Under the pieces are notes generated by a model. It did no database searches. It was given only the letters and a program-made list of their open reading frames with translations, and was not told the origin of the DNA. A DNA stretch of 64,000 nucleotides from Nannochloropsis oceanica (Eukaryota > Sar > Eustigmatophyceae > Eustigmatales > Monodopsidaceae). Position numbers and translations under genes: made by a program. The DNA is taken from contig CP038129.1 of assembly GCA_004519485.1 (NCBI GenBank), forward strand, positions 1-64,000, read 5' to 3'. Shown piece after piece: positions 20,816-30,682 of the stretch. Each line of letters opens with the position of its first letter. The first letter of the stretch is position 1.

Positions 20816-22614
20816 TCACCGATTACTCCCCCCCCCCGCCCCTCCTCCCTTCCCCGGCTTGAACGCTCGCTTGGCAAAGTCCGTCATCCCCGCGCCTGAG
20901 CCCATGACCCCCACCTTCCCGTCCACCGCCTCCGGGCTCTTGAAAATCGACCCCTTCTTCAAGGCCCCCATGCCCAGCTTGGGCCGCTTGCTCTTGGCCA
21001 GGTACGCCTGCCAGCTCCGCGTCTCCTCCACCTCGTCCTCGCCCCCGCCTCCCCCACGTGTCCGCTGCTTCCACAGGCCCTTCAGGTGCTTCACTTTCCT
21101 CCTCTTCCTCGCCTTCTCCTCCTCGCTGTCTGTGGGCAACAACCGCAGTGCGTCGGGAATCACAAACTCCTTCACCTCTTTCGCCTCCCTCCCGCGCTTC
21201 GGCACTCCTTCGTTCCCTGCTTCCCCCCCTCCGGCATAGGCACCACTGCTGCTGCTGCTCTTCTCTCTCAAGAACTCCAAGGGTACCTCGCCCTCATTCC
21301 CATACTTCACAAACTTGATCCTGTACCCGTGCTCCACCAGCCCCAGCACCTGCGCCTCGTACCACTGCCCGTCCCCCACCCACACTGCTTCTCCCTTCCA
21401 CCCCACCGTCGCCACGCCAGGGGGCAAGGTGGCAGAGCCTCCGGGAGGTGTGAGGAGACGAACATCGGACGTGGGTTTTACCTGAAGAGGAAGGGCAAAG
21501 AAAGTGAGGGAGTGAGGGAGGAGATGAGCGGTAAAGAACAATAGAATAAGGAGAACACATGTGAACATTTAGGCAAGGCCTGCACCCAGCTCTTCGCTCC
21601 CAACCACATACCTCAGTCTCAGCGTAACCATAATACTTCAATGTCACTATCTCCCCTCCCTTCTCCACCGCCACCACCACCGCCGGGAATCGCTTCTCCC
21701 CCGTGCCCCAGGGAGCATCCACCCTCTCTCCGACAGCGGGCACCCATCCCGCCTCTCCACCCTTCCTCAATTGCATCTCCATAACTGCTGCTGCTGCTGG
21801 CGTTGCTCTTGCAGCTGTCGTTTGTGCTGTTGCTGCTGTCGCTGTTGCTGTTGCTGTTGCTGACGTTATTGCTGCTGCTGCAGCTGCTGCTGCGGCGTCT
21901 TCTTGAGTTCGGATCAGGTCATGGGTGAGCTTGATGGCTGCTTGGAGGTCGGATTTGAGGGTGAGGTAAGCCTCATTGCTTGGGTCTAGGTCTAGGAGGC
22001 TTTGTACCTGCGAAAGAACGAGAGAGAAAGGGAGGGAGGGAAGACGAGGAGGGGAATGAGAGGAGGTCAGATTGGATGGTGCGGTTGAATGGGGGTCCCA
22101 TGTCAAACGAGAGGAGAATGATGAAGACGATACAAAGAGCTAGACGATAAAGACGGAAGGTACAAGTCACGAAGCCAAGTATTCTGCACAATTGCCCATG
22201 CTTTTTGGAGTGCCTAAGAGATCAATTAGAAAAAGGGATACAGCTACTACAACAGCTTGTGGATGGGGGCACAAGGAGTATACAACTCGCTCGCAGGCCC
22301 CCTTCGTCTTGTTCACACTAAATACCAGCACCGACACACCTCTTGTGCCTAGGAATATCTATCCACACCACAATTCCGTATAAGTCACGCCAGAAGTAGC
22401 AACCTAAGCTTAAGCAGTTGTCCGACGGGACGACCACGATGATGACGCATTCCTTCCATCGGGCGAGCGAGTGCCCTCAGTGCATCATCAACCAAAACAG
22501 AGAGAAGTCTCAACCCTTCGCACTACCACACTCTCGTGCTAGCTTGATGCTTACCTGATCCGTCTGTGTCTTGTACGTGGCCAAGGCGGCCTGGAGCTCC
22601 TCGAGGCTCTGCAT
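20816..22614 (-). CDS. SPF30: Splicing factor SPF30 / SMNDC1 homologue
   Basis: Three exons (22555..22614, 21612..22007, 20816..21481), phase 0 at both junctions, 373 residues. SPF30 is a nuclear Tudor protein needed for assembly of the mature spliceosome. The N-terminal part has the family's short helices (YKTQTDQ, then VQSLLDLDPSNEAYLTLK and LTHDLIRTQ). A Tudor domain at about residues 172-216 (VGWKGEAVWVGDGQWYEA, then VKYGN) matches the SPF30 Tudor. The C-terminus (WQAYLAKSK, SIFKSPEAVDGKVGV) matches the conserved SPF30 tail. Odd is a second Tudor-like segment just upstream, about residues 115-153 (VGERVDAPWGTG, then LKYYGYAETEV), preceded by an Ala/Thr-rich stretch. Other SPF30 proteins I know have one Tudor. 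Confidence 0.88.
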
Positions 22615-23300
22615 GGGGACGCACTAAGCAAGAAGAGTGGTCGAATCCCTGTACCTGGTGTAGATGGGAAAAGGAGGAAAAGGGGGGTAATAAACCACGA
22701 CAATGGCATGCTAGTTTCAGGCAATTTTTTTCTCTGGAATGACACCATCATGGAGGTCAGGGATGAATAAGTATGTGTTGCCTGGGCCGAGGTTTAGGAG
22801 GAGGAGGCGACAAAGCGATGAAGGATGGGGGCGTAGTCTGAGGCGCTGGAGGAGTCTGCGTGTTCATGCCTCTGTGTGGTGGTGATCATGCCCCCCTCGG
22901 TGTTGTGCCCTCCTGCAATGCATCGAAGTATGCACCAGGAAAAGGCATGTTAGTGCACTGTATGATGGTGGTACTGGGTCGAGGAGATGCTGCCGTAGGG
23001 CCCAGGCCCAACAGGTTTAGGAATGGAAGGTGGGCGGCAGCCCTCCACCCCCTCGCTTCTCCTCATTGCCTTCGCTGCCTTCCATCCCACCCTGCCTCTT
23101 TCACTCACAGACTGGCAGCACTCACTATCCCCCTATGACCACCTGCACCTTTATAAGAGCAGGCACTACATTTCGTGTGTGAGAGCTGTACCCTGGAATT
23201 ATTTTTGTATGTCCTTCATCTTTTTTTTTTGGGTGGAAGAAACTCATGCCCCTCTCATTCCTCTCCTCTCCCCCTCATCACTTGCACAGGTCTTTCAGCC
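22615..23300. promoter_or_regulatory. Divergent promoter region (SPF30 / eL30)
   Basis: 686 bases between start codons of a splicing factor and a ribosomal protein. A T-rich run lies at 23217-23232, and a pyrimidine-rich stretch ending CACTTGCACAG|GTC at 23289 just before the eL30 start might be a 5'-UTR intron acceptor. Confidence 0.4.
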
Positions 23301-24000
23301 ATGGCCCCAGCAGCGAAGAAGTCGGTACGTGCTCGCGGCGTTTGAAGCGGGAGTCGTAGAGGGATGAGAGAGGGACAGGAGGGGTGTACGGGTGGGGAAT
23401 GTAGACGGATGTGGGAGTGGAGCACCACTCTTCGAAACTGGTAGGGCGTGGTGGTGCTGCGATTTGCCTCTCAGTCAGTGTAGGGTGAACCCCGCCGCAG
23501 ACTTATGTATAAACTTGAGCTGTTCAAGGAATGTCACTGCATGCCTTCCGGCTTGGAAAGGCATTGTCCTATTTTCCCGGTTGGGTTCAGTCCTCTCCGC
23601 CTAGGATTGCCCCAACCCGCGCTTCCGTCTTCCCATCACGTCTCTCATTCCTTGTCCCTTCCCTACCCCTTTTCTTTCCCAATCCAAGCAGAAGAAGGCA
23701 ATCGAGTCCATCAACTCGCGCCTGCAGCTGGTGATGAAGTCCGGAAAGGCCTCACTCGGCTACAAGGAGACACTTAAGACCCTGCGCAACAACAAGGCCA
23801 AGGTCGTCATCATCAGCAGCAACTGCCCGCCCCTCCGCAAGTCCGAGATTGAGTACTATGCCATGTTGAGCAAGACCGAGACAATCCTCTACAACGGGAG
23901 CAACACGGATCTGGGCACGGCCTGCGGGAAGTTCTTCCGTGTGTCTGTGTTGTCCGTGACCAACCCCGGCGACTCGGACATTGCTCGCCCTGCGGAATAG
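23301..24000 (+). CDS. RPL30: 60S ribosomal protein L30 (eL30)
   Basis: Two exons, 23301..23324 (MAPAAKKS) and 23692..24000, phase 0, 110 residues, the usual eL30 length. Recognisable blocks are [50 protein letters not shown] and [20 protein letters not shown]. The protein belongs to the large ribosomal subunit and has the L7Ae/L30e RNA-binding fold. A tiny first coding exon followed by an intron of 367 bases is common in ribosomal protein genes, where the first intron often carries expression-enhancing elements. Confidence 0.96.
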
Positions 24001-24437
24001 AGAGAGGCACAAGGGGGTTGGGTGGAGAGAGCGGCGAGGACGGGAGGAGGGAAGCTTAGGAAAGGCTGAGCCTGAGTGGAGAGGCAGCGGGTAGTCTGCC
24101 GAGCCCCCGGTGCGCCTCGTGATGTGAGTTGTGGAGAGGCATCAAGCCAGCAGCAGGCACAAAGAAGAAAATTAAGAAAGATTATTTCGCGAATGTTCCC
24201 GCCATCGTTGTTTGTCTCTTCTTCATGACTTGCTCTCCCTTCTATTTTTGTCTTCTGATTATAGTGATTATGATACAGCACCTCGTTTAATCGTGGCTTT
24301 TCCTTATGTGACGTTCACGACGTTTTTCTTCCCGTTTGCCATCTCTTCACCTTCTAATCCCCCCACTCTCCATAGCTCAAACCATGTACAAAAATAATTT
24401 CTTGTCACTCCCGTCACAGGTCTATTTCTCTCCTCCC
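24001..24437. other. Intergenic between convergent genes
   Basis: 437 bases with the 3' ends of eL30 (plus) and VTA1 (minus). T-rich around 24180-24340. No gene seen. Confidence 0.4.
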
Positions 24438-24592
24438 TCACAGCCCCTTGAGCTTCTCCAGCGCCTTCTCCAACCTCTCCCTCGCTAGTGCCGCCTCCTT
24501 GTGCTGAATGGCCGCGATGGCGAAGTAGCACAACTCCCTTGCGTCATCCAGCAGTGCTTGCTTCGGGGACATCCCCACACCACCTCTACTCC

Positions 24593-24630
<38 letters not shown>

Positions 24631-25637
24631 GCAGGCTTGAGTGCTGAGGGAGCAAAAACAGACGCGGCAGAGGCGGGAGGGGGGGTAGGAGGAGCCACTG
24701 CGACGTAAGGAGGAGGTGGACGAAAGGTAGACGGACTGGCGGATGAAAGCGGGGAAGAGGTTGGGGTGGGGGAAGAGATTCCTCCTTCTCCACCTTCTCC
24801 TTCTCCAAGGGTGGCTGCGTAGGAGGGAGGAAAGGATGAGGAGGCAGTGGAAGACTTGACTTCGGTCAAAGGCGGATCGAGCGCTCCTTCCTCCTCTTCT
24901 CCTCTTCTTTCTTCGGCTCCGCCAGCCGTGGCCGCGAATCCGCCGCCGCCTTGCGTGGGTGCCCGGCCTTCCTTAAGCGCAGTCAGGATGTCGGTTGCCT
25001 TCCACTTGCAGTACTTTCGCTTCTTCTCAATCTCTGGGACCAGCAAACCTTTGAACTGCTGCATCACGTCGTAGAACACTCCGGCGGCATAGAACGTCCG
25101 GGCGGTGTTCTTGTCCCACACGCCGAGCTGGTCGTCCTGTGCGTGTGGGTATAGGGTAGGAACGCGAGAGAAAGACGATGAGTGGTTTGGCTGCGTAAGA
25201 ATGAGACAGAGTTTCCATGCTGGAAAATTTACCTCGTCGGCCTTGGTAAACACCTTATCCGCAAAGGACTGCACAAGCGCCTTGCCCTCCGCGGGGGTAT
25301 AGATGGGCAGCGACTTCTTGTCCTGCTCCAGCCGGTCCATAAGGGCGATCAAAAAGGGCATTACTTCCTTGGCGTTGTTGGCGTCCCGGAGCAGCATGCC
25401 CTGGTCCATAGCATACGTCCGGCAGTAGTACGCGACCGCCTTGGACTCCTGTATCGTGCGTCGTAGAACAGTCGTTGTCAGTGGGGGGCTCCCCCATGCG
25501 CCAGTATAATCATGAGCAGCAGCCGCCGCACTTACCGGGTAAACGGTGTCCCTGTCCAATTCCTCCGCCCGCCGGATGTAGGGCGTGATCTTTTTCAATG
25601 CCGGGGGCACTACGGCCAACGGGTTTGGGCCCGACAT
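24438..25637 (-). CDS. VTA1: VTA1/LIP5 homologue, ESCRT-III/VPS4 regulator
   Basis: Three exons (25536..25637, 25233..25448, 24438..25136), 338 residues. VTA1 activates the AAA ATPase VPS4 that disassembles ESCRT-III at endosomes. The N-terminal half holds the two MIT-like modules: PPALKKITPYIRRAEELD, then VAYYCRTYAMDQGM and the block around FADKVFTKADE. The third exon begins DDQLGVWDKNTARTFYAAGVFY, a hallmark of the family. A Pro/Ser/Gly-rich linker with a Ser run follows. The last 45 residues (KQALLDDARELCYFAIAAIQHKEAALARERLEKAL) fit the VTA1 C-terminal dimerisation/VPS4-binding domain. Both introns have lengths divisible by three (87 and 96 bases) and no stop in frame, so retained introns would simply insert 29 or 32 residues. 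Start is the ATG whose product begins at the conserved N-terminus; an upstream in-frame extension is not supported. Confidence 0.9.
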
Positions 25638-25965
25638 CGCTGGAGGGTGGTGTAGCTGCAAGAGGTTTGTGAGAGAAAAGGTTAAGTAAACGGGGGGGCT
25701 CGATGAGGGTGACAGTGGCAAGACAAGCGGGGTTGCCTTCGAAAGCACCATGTCTATCTGGATGCATTTGCTTCCACGATGACGAGGAAGAAGGGCCAAG
25801 GAACCAAAATAATAGCTCACGCTTGACACCCGCAGAGGTTCAGCACTGAACTCAGTGGCGAAATTTGGGTTTTGCGTGGGGTCTTCATGGGCCAGCCGAC
25901 CTCCTTTCCCTTAACTAAAAAGCAAAACCACGCAAAAGCTACGACTGCCATCTTATTCCTTCGTT
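25638..25965. other. Intergenic, upstream of VTA1
   Basis: 328 bases between the VTA1 start and the stop of the omega-amidase gene, both on the minus strand. Should hold the VTA1 promoter. No recognisable element. Confidence 0.4.
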
Positions 25966-27673
25966 TCATATTATCTTCACCTCGGAGCACGTCGTGTATA
26001 AATCCAACCGCTTTTGCTGCGCCGTGGGGACGTTGCGGCGGGTCTCCTCAACCGCGGCCATGTCCAATTCAGCCATTACCAAGGCCGGGTCGTGGCCTGT
26101 CGTCGCCAGAATCTCTCCCCAGGGATTGACAATGGTGCTGTGGCCCCAAGCTTGGTAGGCAGAGGCAGGATTCCGGGCGGGCGAAACAGCGGCGACGAAA
26201 AGCTGTAGCGGAAAGAGGGAGGGAGGGCAGGAAGGAGGAAGGTCAGAGCGCTCCTTTTCAGTGCCCAGAGTGCAGCTTGTCCTCCCCTCTTCCTCCTTTC
26301 TCCGAACCTGGTTATCAACAGCCCGAGCCCGTTGCAGCAGTTCCCAATGTGCAGGCCCCGTGGTGAGGTTGAAAGCACCAGGGTAGAGGAGGAGGGCACA
26401 GCCCTTGGCCCGCATAATCATTGCGAGTTCTGGGAAGCGGATGTCGTAGCAAATGCCCACCCCGAGCGAGAAACCGTAGGGGGTCGGCACGACGGTGATG
26501 CTGAGGGAAGGGGGGAGGAACGGAGGTAGGGATGAAGGGAGGTGGGGAGAAAGGGCTAAGAGGAAGCTCTGCCGTAAAGGGCGCACGCGACTTGTCTCTC
26601 GTCCACTTCCGTACCTCCCGCTCTCCCCTCCACCTCCCTCCTTCCTCCTCACCTGTCCCCGCCCGTCAAAGTATCCGATTCCTTGAAAGTTATCCGACCG
26701 GGCACGTCGATGTCGAAGAGGTGGACCTTGCGGTGCTTGGCGAGCAGGACGCCGTCGGGCGCAACCACCACGCACGTGTTGTACGTCTTCCCTCCCTCCT
26801 TCCCTCCCTCCTCTGTCTTCTCGGGGATTGAGCCGCCGATGAGGAAGACGTTGTTGGTTCGGGCCACGTCCACGAGCATGGCGAGTGAGGGGCTCACAGT
26901 GGCATCAATGTCGGCCGCAGTGCTGCCTGGGGGAGGGATAGGCTCGGCGAAGACGGGGAAGGATGCCGTGGCGTAGGGCCCGTTCCAGCACTCTGGTTTG
27001 GAGGGGGGAGGGGTTGAACGTGATGATACGCGAGGTCCGATTCTTGTCCCTTTATCGTTGTTTATTGTCAAGACGCACCAGGCAAAGAGATGATCTGTGC
27101 CCCTTCCTTGGCGGCCCGCTCCACCGCCTCGCGGGCTACTTGAATATTGGTGGCCTTGTCGTCGCTCACTAGCATCTGGCAGAGACCGAGCTTGATCTGC
27201 GGGTGTAAGAGACGAGACGGATGTGACCGAACAATCAAAAGTGAGGGAATGTGCGAGGGTCGAGCGCATACCTTGCTGGCAGGGATTCCGTAGGTGGAAC
27301 AGGAGACAGCGACGGAGGAGGAAGAAGGGAAGGAAGAGGGGGTGGACATGCTTCTCAGTGTCAGGGGGCCCGCTGTGAGCGCGTGGAAAGGTTAGGGTAA
27401 AGCACGTCTGTGGAAGTATATATTCCGTTTCATATCCCATACTAAGCACTTACCAGTGGCACGCAAAATAGAGAAAGCAGCCACGCTTGTAAAGGCGCTT
27501 AATGCCGGTGAGGCACGAGCTCTGGTATAAGCAGCAGCAACAGCAGCCCTCCTAGCAGCACAAGCAAACGCAGCAGCACGCGGCAAGCCCAACAGCATCC
27601 ACGCCAAGACAGACAGTAGCACAAGCGCCTGGTGGGTAGAACGTAGGCGCCAAATGAATCTCCCTGTTTGCAT
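25966..27673 (-). CDS. NIT2: Omega-amidase/nitrilase-family hydrolase (NIT2-like) with plastid-type leader
   Basis: Six exons (27454..27673, 27272..27372, 27079..27196, 26653..26992, 26308..26500, 25966..26202) close in phase and give 402 residues. The C-N hydrolase core has the Glu-Lys-Cys triad: Glu in LPECWNGPY, Lys in [10 protein letters not shown], and Cys in [12 protein letters not shown]. Strong agreement with NIT2 points to deamidation of 2-oxoglutaramate or 2-oxosuccinamate from glutamine or asparagine transamination. The first exon encodes a hydrophobic segment ([16 protein letters not shown]) followed by [13 protein letters not shown], that is a signal peptide with an A-F cleavage motif and then a basic Ser/Ala-rich transit region. 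This is the bipartite plastid leader of complex-plastid algae. Start is the ATG at 27673 because exon 1 splices in phase into exon 2. The internal ATG in exon 2 at about residue 82 would give a cytosolic form. Confidence 0.9.
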
Positions 27674-28003
27674 GCCCTGGTCCCACTAGGGCTGGGATAG
27701 TGAGGAGGGTATATGGGGGGCGGTACAGAGTGACGCGATGAGGCAGGCGGGCGCCAAAGTAGAAGGGCGAAGGCAGCTACGTCACCTGCCGCTTTTGTGC
27801 ACTTCCGCGACATAGAAGCCGAGCCGAATCTTACTCATAGGGGTACAGTGTAGAAATAAGGAGTAGAAGCAGAAGCGAAGAAGAAGTAGGGCCGCGGCTG
27901 TGGAAGTACGTCTGTTGAGAGTTTAGAGACACTGTTGTCCGAAATTTCCTACCGCATTTACACCACCTCAAACCCAAACACAAACCAATGACAGGCCCAC
28001 ACG
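27674..28003. promoter_or_regulatory. Short bidirectional promoter (NIT2-like / NAR1)
   Basis: Only 330 bases separate the two divergent start codons, so promoters and both 5' untranslated regions share this stretch. No coding signal. Confidence 0.55.
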
Positions 28004-30298
28004 ATGGCCAGTGTGTTTATCGGCGACCTGGACGACATCATAGGGCCCTCACAGGCCTGTGTCAACCCCATCTTTGCGGGGAAGAGTACCACGCTCCAAC
28101 AGAATGGAGCCCCAGCCGAACCAGCAGACAAAGGCAAGGCCAAACTCACGCTCGAGGCGAGCTGGATGGAAGCGGACGACAACGGCACAAACGTTAGACC
28201 GGACCTCATCAAGACCCAGGGTTCGGGGTCTGCGGCCACGGTGTCATTGAACGATTGCCTCGCCTGCAGGTACGCACCTTGCCCTTTACCCCTCCTCCAA
28301 ACGTTATTATTCTCTCCCCCTCGCACGGCTATCTGCCCTTGGCACATTTATGTGCAATATAAGGACAGCTTTTTTAATGGAGTGCTGCTTACATATGCAG
28401 CTCACCGCCCCAACATTTCTTCCTCGCCTACTTATTTGGCGTCAAGGCTTTTCCACTCTTCCCAGTCCACCTGCTCAACCTCCCCCCTTCCCCCTCCCCT
28501 CCCTCTATATCCACCCCTGATACGCACCAGTGGCTGTGTCACCTCCGCCGAAACTGTTCTTATCAGTCAACAAAGCGGCGAAGAATTTCTGCGCGTCCTC
28601 AGCGGGAGCAGCCATGCCCTCACCCGGGCCGTCGTCCTCGCCCTCTCCCCCCAGGCTCTAGCCTCTTTAGCAGTCCGCCTGGGCTGCAGCTCAAAGGATT
28701 TGCAACGAGGCCTGTCCCTTTTTTTCAAAGCTCTTGCTTGCAAAGCGACGGCCCCGCACCGCGAGCCCCTCCCTGTGTATGTCTACAACACCACTGCTGC
28801 TGCTCCCATTGCTATAGCAGAGGCAACAGCCGAGTTTGTCGCTCGCTACCGCTACACCCAGCAGCAGCAGCTGCAGCAGCAGTCTCTCCCACTGCCACCC
28901 ATGTGGCAATCCCCTGCCCCATCCCGCGCCCTTTCGTCCACTCGTGACGCTCCCCCCCTAACAAGCGCCACCACCGCCCTGGAGGCCGCTACCGGCTATC
29001 TCTCCCTCCCTCCCTCCCTCTCCCACACTCGCCTCCCCATGCTCGCTTCGGAGTGCCCCGGGTGGGTGTGCTACGCAGAGAAGACGACGCCTCAAGCCTT
29101 GCCTTACCTTTCGACAGTCAAGAGCCCACAGCAGGTGCTGGGAACGCTGGTCAAGGCGGTGCTGGCCCCAAGGGAGGGATTGAAGGCGGGCGAGGTCTGC
29201 CTGGTGGGGGTGATGCCGTGCTACGACAAGAAGCTAGAGGCGAGTCGGGCGGATTTTGTGCATGAAGAGTGGGAAGGAGTCGAAGGAGGGAGGGAGGCAG
29301 GGGTGCCAGAGGTGGATTTGGTCTTGACAGCGGGAGAGGTGCTAGAGATGCTGAGGGCGTTTGGGAAGCAGCAGCAGCAGCAGCAAGCAATGGGGGTGCA
29401 CGAGGGAGGTCGAACGAATGAATACGAAGTGAAGAAAGAGGAGGAGGAAGAGGACGTTGGGCTTGCGGTCGTACGTGCGCTCTTCTTCTCTTCCAGGGTG
29501 GAGGAGGAAGGAGGGGGGGAGGAGGGGGGGATAGCCACGATGGAGGTGGAGAATTGCGGCCGCAACTGCAGCAGCGGCAAAGGTTCGGTGGGAACGATAG
29601 CCGAGGGCGTAAGAGTCGCAGCAGGCCCGACAGCACGGCCTCTGACTCTACAAAGCGCGGAAGAACATTTGTTCAAGAGCGGGAGCTTGTTACCCTATAG
29701 CAGCACCAGCACCAACAGCACCAGCAGTAGCTGTAGCCACCTACCCGAGATCGGCTCTGGGGGCTACCTCGAACATATCTTCCGAGGAGCTGCCAGGGAA
29801 TTGTTCGGCGTCGACGTGGGTCCTGGTCCGCTGCAGTATCAGGAGGGGAGAAACCGGGACTACAAAGAGGTGGTGCTCGAGGTAGGGGGGGAGCAGGTGC
29901 TGCGCTTTGCCCTGGCGTATGGTTTTCGGAACATCCAAGGGGTGATGGGAAAGATGCGGAGAGGCAAGTGCAGCGTGCAGTACGTGGAGATCATGGCTTG
30001 TCCCTCTGGGTGTGTGAATGGGGGAGGTATGGTGAAGGGGGGCCAGGGGGAGGGTCCGGCCGTAGGAAAGGAGAGGGTGGGAAAGGTGTGGGGGAGGTTG
30101 TGGGAGGACCAGGAGAACAGAAGGAGGGAGGAAGAGGAGGAGAAGGGAGGAAGAGAGGGAGCTGCGTTGGTGCGTTGGGCTTATGGCGAGGTGGCGAGGG
30201 AGGGGGTGGGGGGAGAAACGGCGTTGAGGCTGTTTCACACTCGGTACCACGCGGTGCCCAAGTTGGAGCAGGCGAATCCGAGTGTGATTAAGTGGTAG
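28004..30298 (+). CDS. NAR1: Cytosolic Fe-S assembly factor NAR1 (CIAO3/NARFL)
   Basis: Two exons (28004..28269 and 28531..30298, phase 2), 677 residues, longer than the roughly 480-500 typical of the family. NAR1 is an iron-hydrogenase-like protein of the cytosolic iron-sulfur assembly pathway and carries two Fe-S clusters itself. The N-terminal cluster cysteines are visible: Cys19 in PSQAC and three in DCLACSGC, where the intron splits the serine codon; the text continues VTSAETVL as in orthologues. The H-cluster-type cysteines follow in SECPGWVCYAEK, VMPCYDKK and ACPSGCVNGG. The extra length comes from inserts: a Gln-rich loop, and an acidic Glu/Gly region of about 90 residues with a QQQQQ run between the second and third motifs. 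The C-terminal RLFHTRYHAVP block and final Trp (IKW at the end) match the family, whose terminal Trp recruits the targeting complex. Confidence 0.93.
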   Translation: MASVFIGDLDDIIGPSQACVNPIFAGKSTTLQQNGAPAEPADKGKAKLTLEASWMEADDNGTNVRPDLIKTQGSGSAATVSLNDCLACRYAPCPLPLLQTLLFSPPRTAICPWHIYVQYKDSFFNGVLLTYAAHRPNISSSPTYLASRLFHSSQSTCSTSPLPPPLPLYPPLIRTSGCVTSAETVLISQQSGEEFLRVLSGSSHALTRAVVLALSPQALASLAVRLGCSSKDLQRGLSLFFKALACKATAPHREPLPVYVYNTTAAAPIAIAEATAEFVARYRYTQQQQLQQQSLPLPPMWQSPAPSRALSSTRDAPPLTSATTALEAATGYLSLPPSLSHTRLPMLASECPGWVCYAEKTTPQALPYLSTVKSPQQVLGTLVKAVLAPREGLKAGEVCLVGVMPCYDKKLEASRADFVHEEWEGVEGGREAGVPEVDLVLTAGEVLEMLRAFGKQQQQQQAMGVHEGGRTNEYEVKKEEEEEDVGLAVVRALFFSSRVEEEGGGEEGGIATMEVENCGRNCSSGKGSVGTIAEGVRVAAGPTARPLTLQSAEEHLFKSGSLLPYSSTSTNSTSSSCSHLPEIGSGGYLEHIFRGAARELFGVDVGPGPLQYQEGRNRDYKEVVLEVGGEQVLRFALAYGFRNIQGVMGKMRRGKCSVQYVEIMACPSGCVNGGGMVKGGQGEGPAVGKERVGKVWGRLWEDQENRRREEEEEKGGREGAALVRWAYGEVAREGVGGETALRLFHTRYHAVPKLEQANPSVIKW

Positions 30299-30682
30299 CA
30301 CAAGGGGGTTTAGGAGGAAACGGAGAAGGGGAGGGAGGAAAAAAGAGTTTCTGGTGAGCATGTATTTCGAATTCGAGAACTAGAAAGTGAGATAGAAAGT
30401 GAAATAAGCTGGAGTAGAACCCAAACCCACCCGAGAAAGAAAGAAATGTGGAAATGAACGGCCTGAAAGAAAGAAATGTGGAAATGAACGGTCTGAGAAC
30501 CCAAAAGCATAATGACAGTCTGCCCAACTCTCGCACGAACTGCCCGGCCGCAAGGTAGGAGGGGTACTGAAACTCTTAATTCAAGTTTAAGAGCCCGGCA
30601 CGGTCACTACCGGCTGCCAGCTGGTAGTCGATCAAGCGCCGGCGTGACGCTCCCACGCACGCTCGGCCTTCTTCATTCTTAT
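30299..30682. other. Intergenic between convergent genes
   Basis: 384 bases with the 3' ends of NAR1 (plus) and NDUFAF7 (minus). It contains a 30-bp direct tandem duplication (separate entry). No gene. Confidence 0.45.
30435..30494 (+). repeat. 30-bp tandem duplication
   Basis: Two adjacent copies of a 30-base unit starting GAAAGAAAGAAATGTGGAAA, differing at one base (CCT versus TCT end). Probably a recent slippage product in the 3' region of NAR1. Confidence 0.85.
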
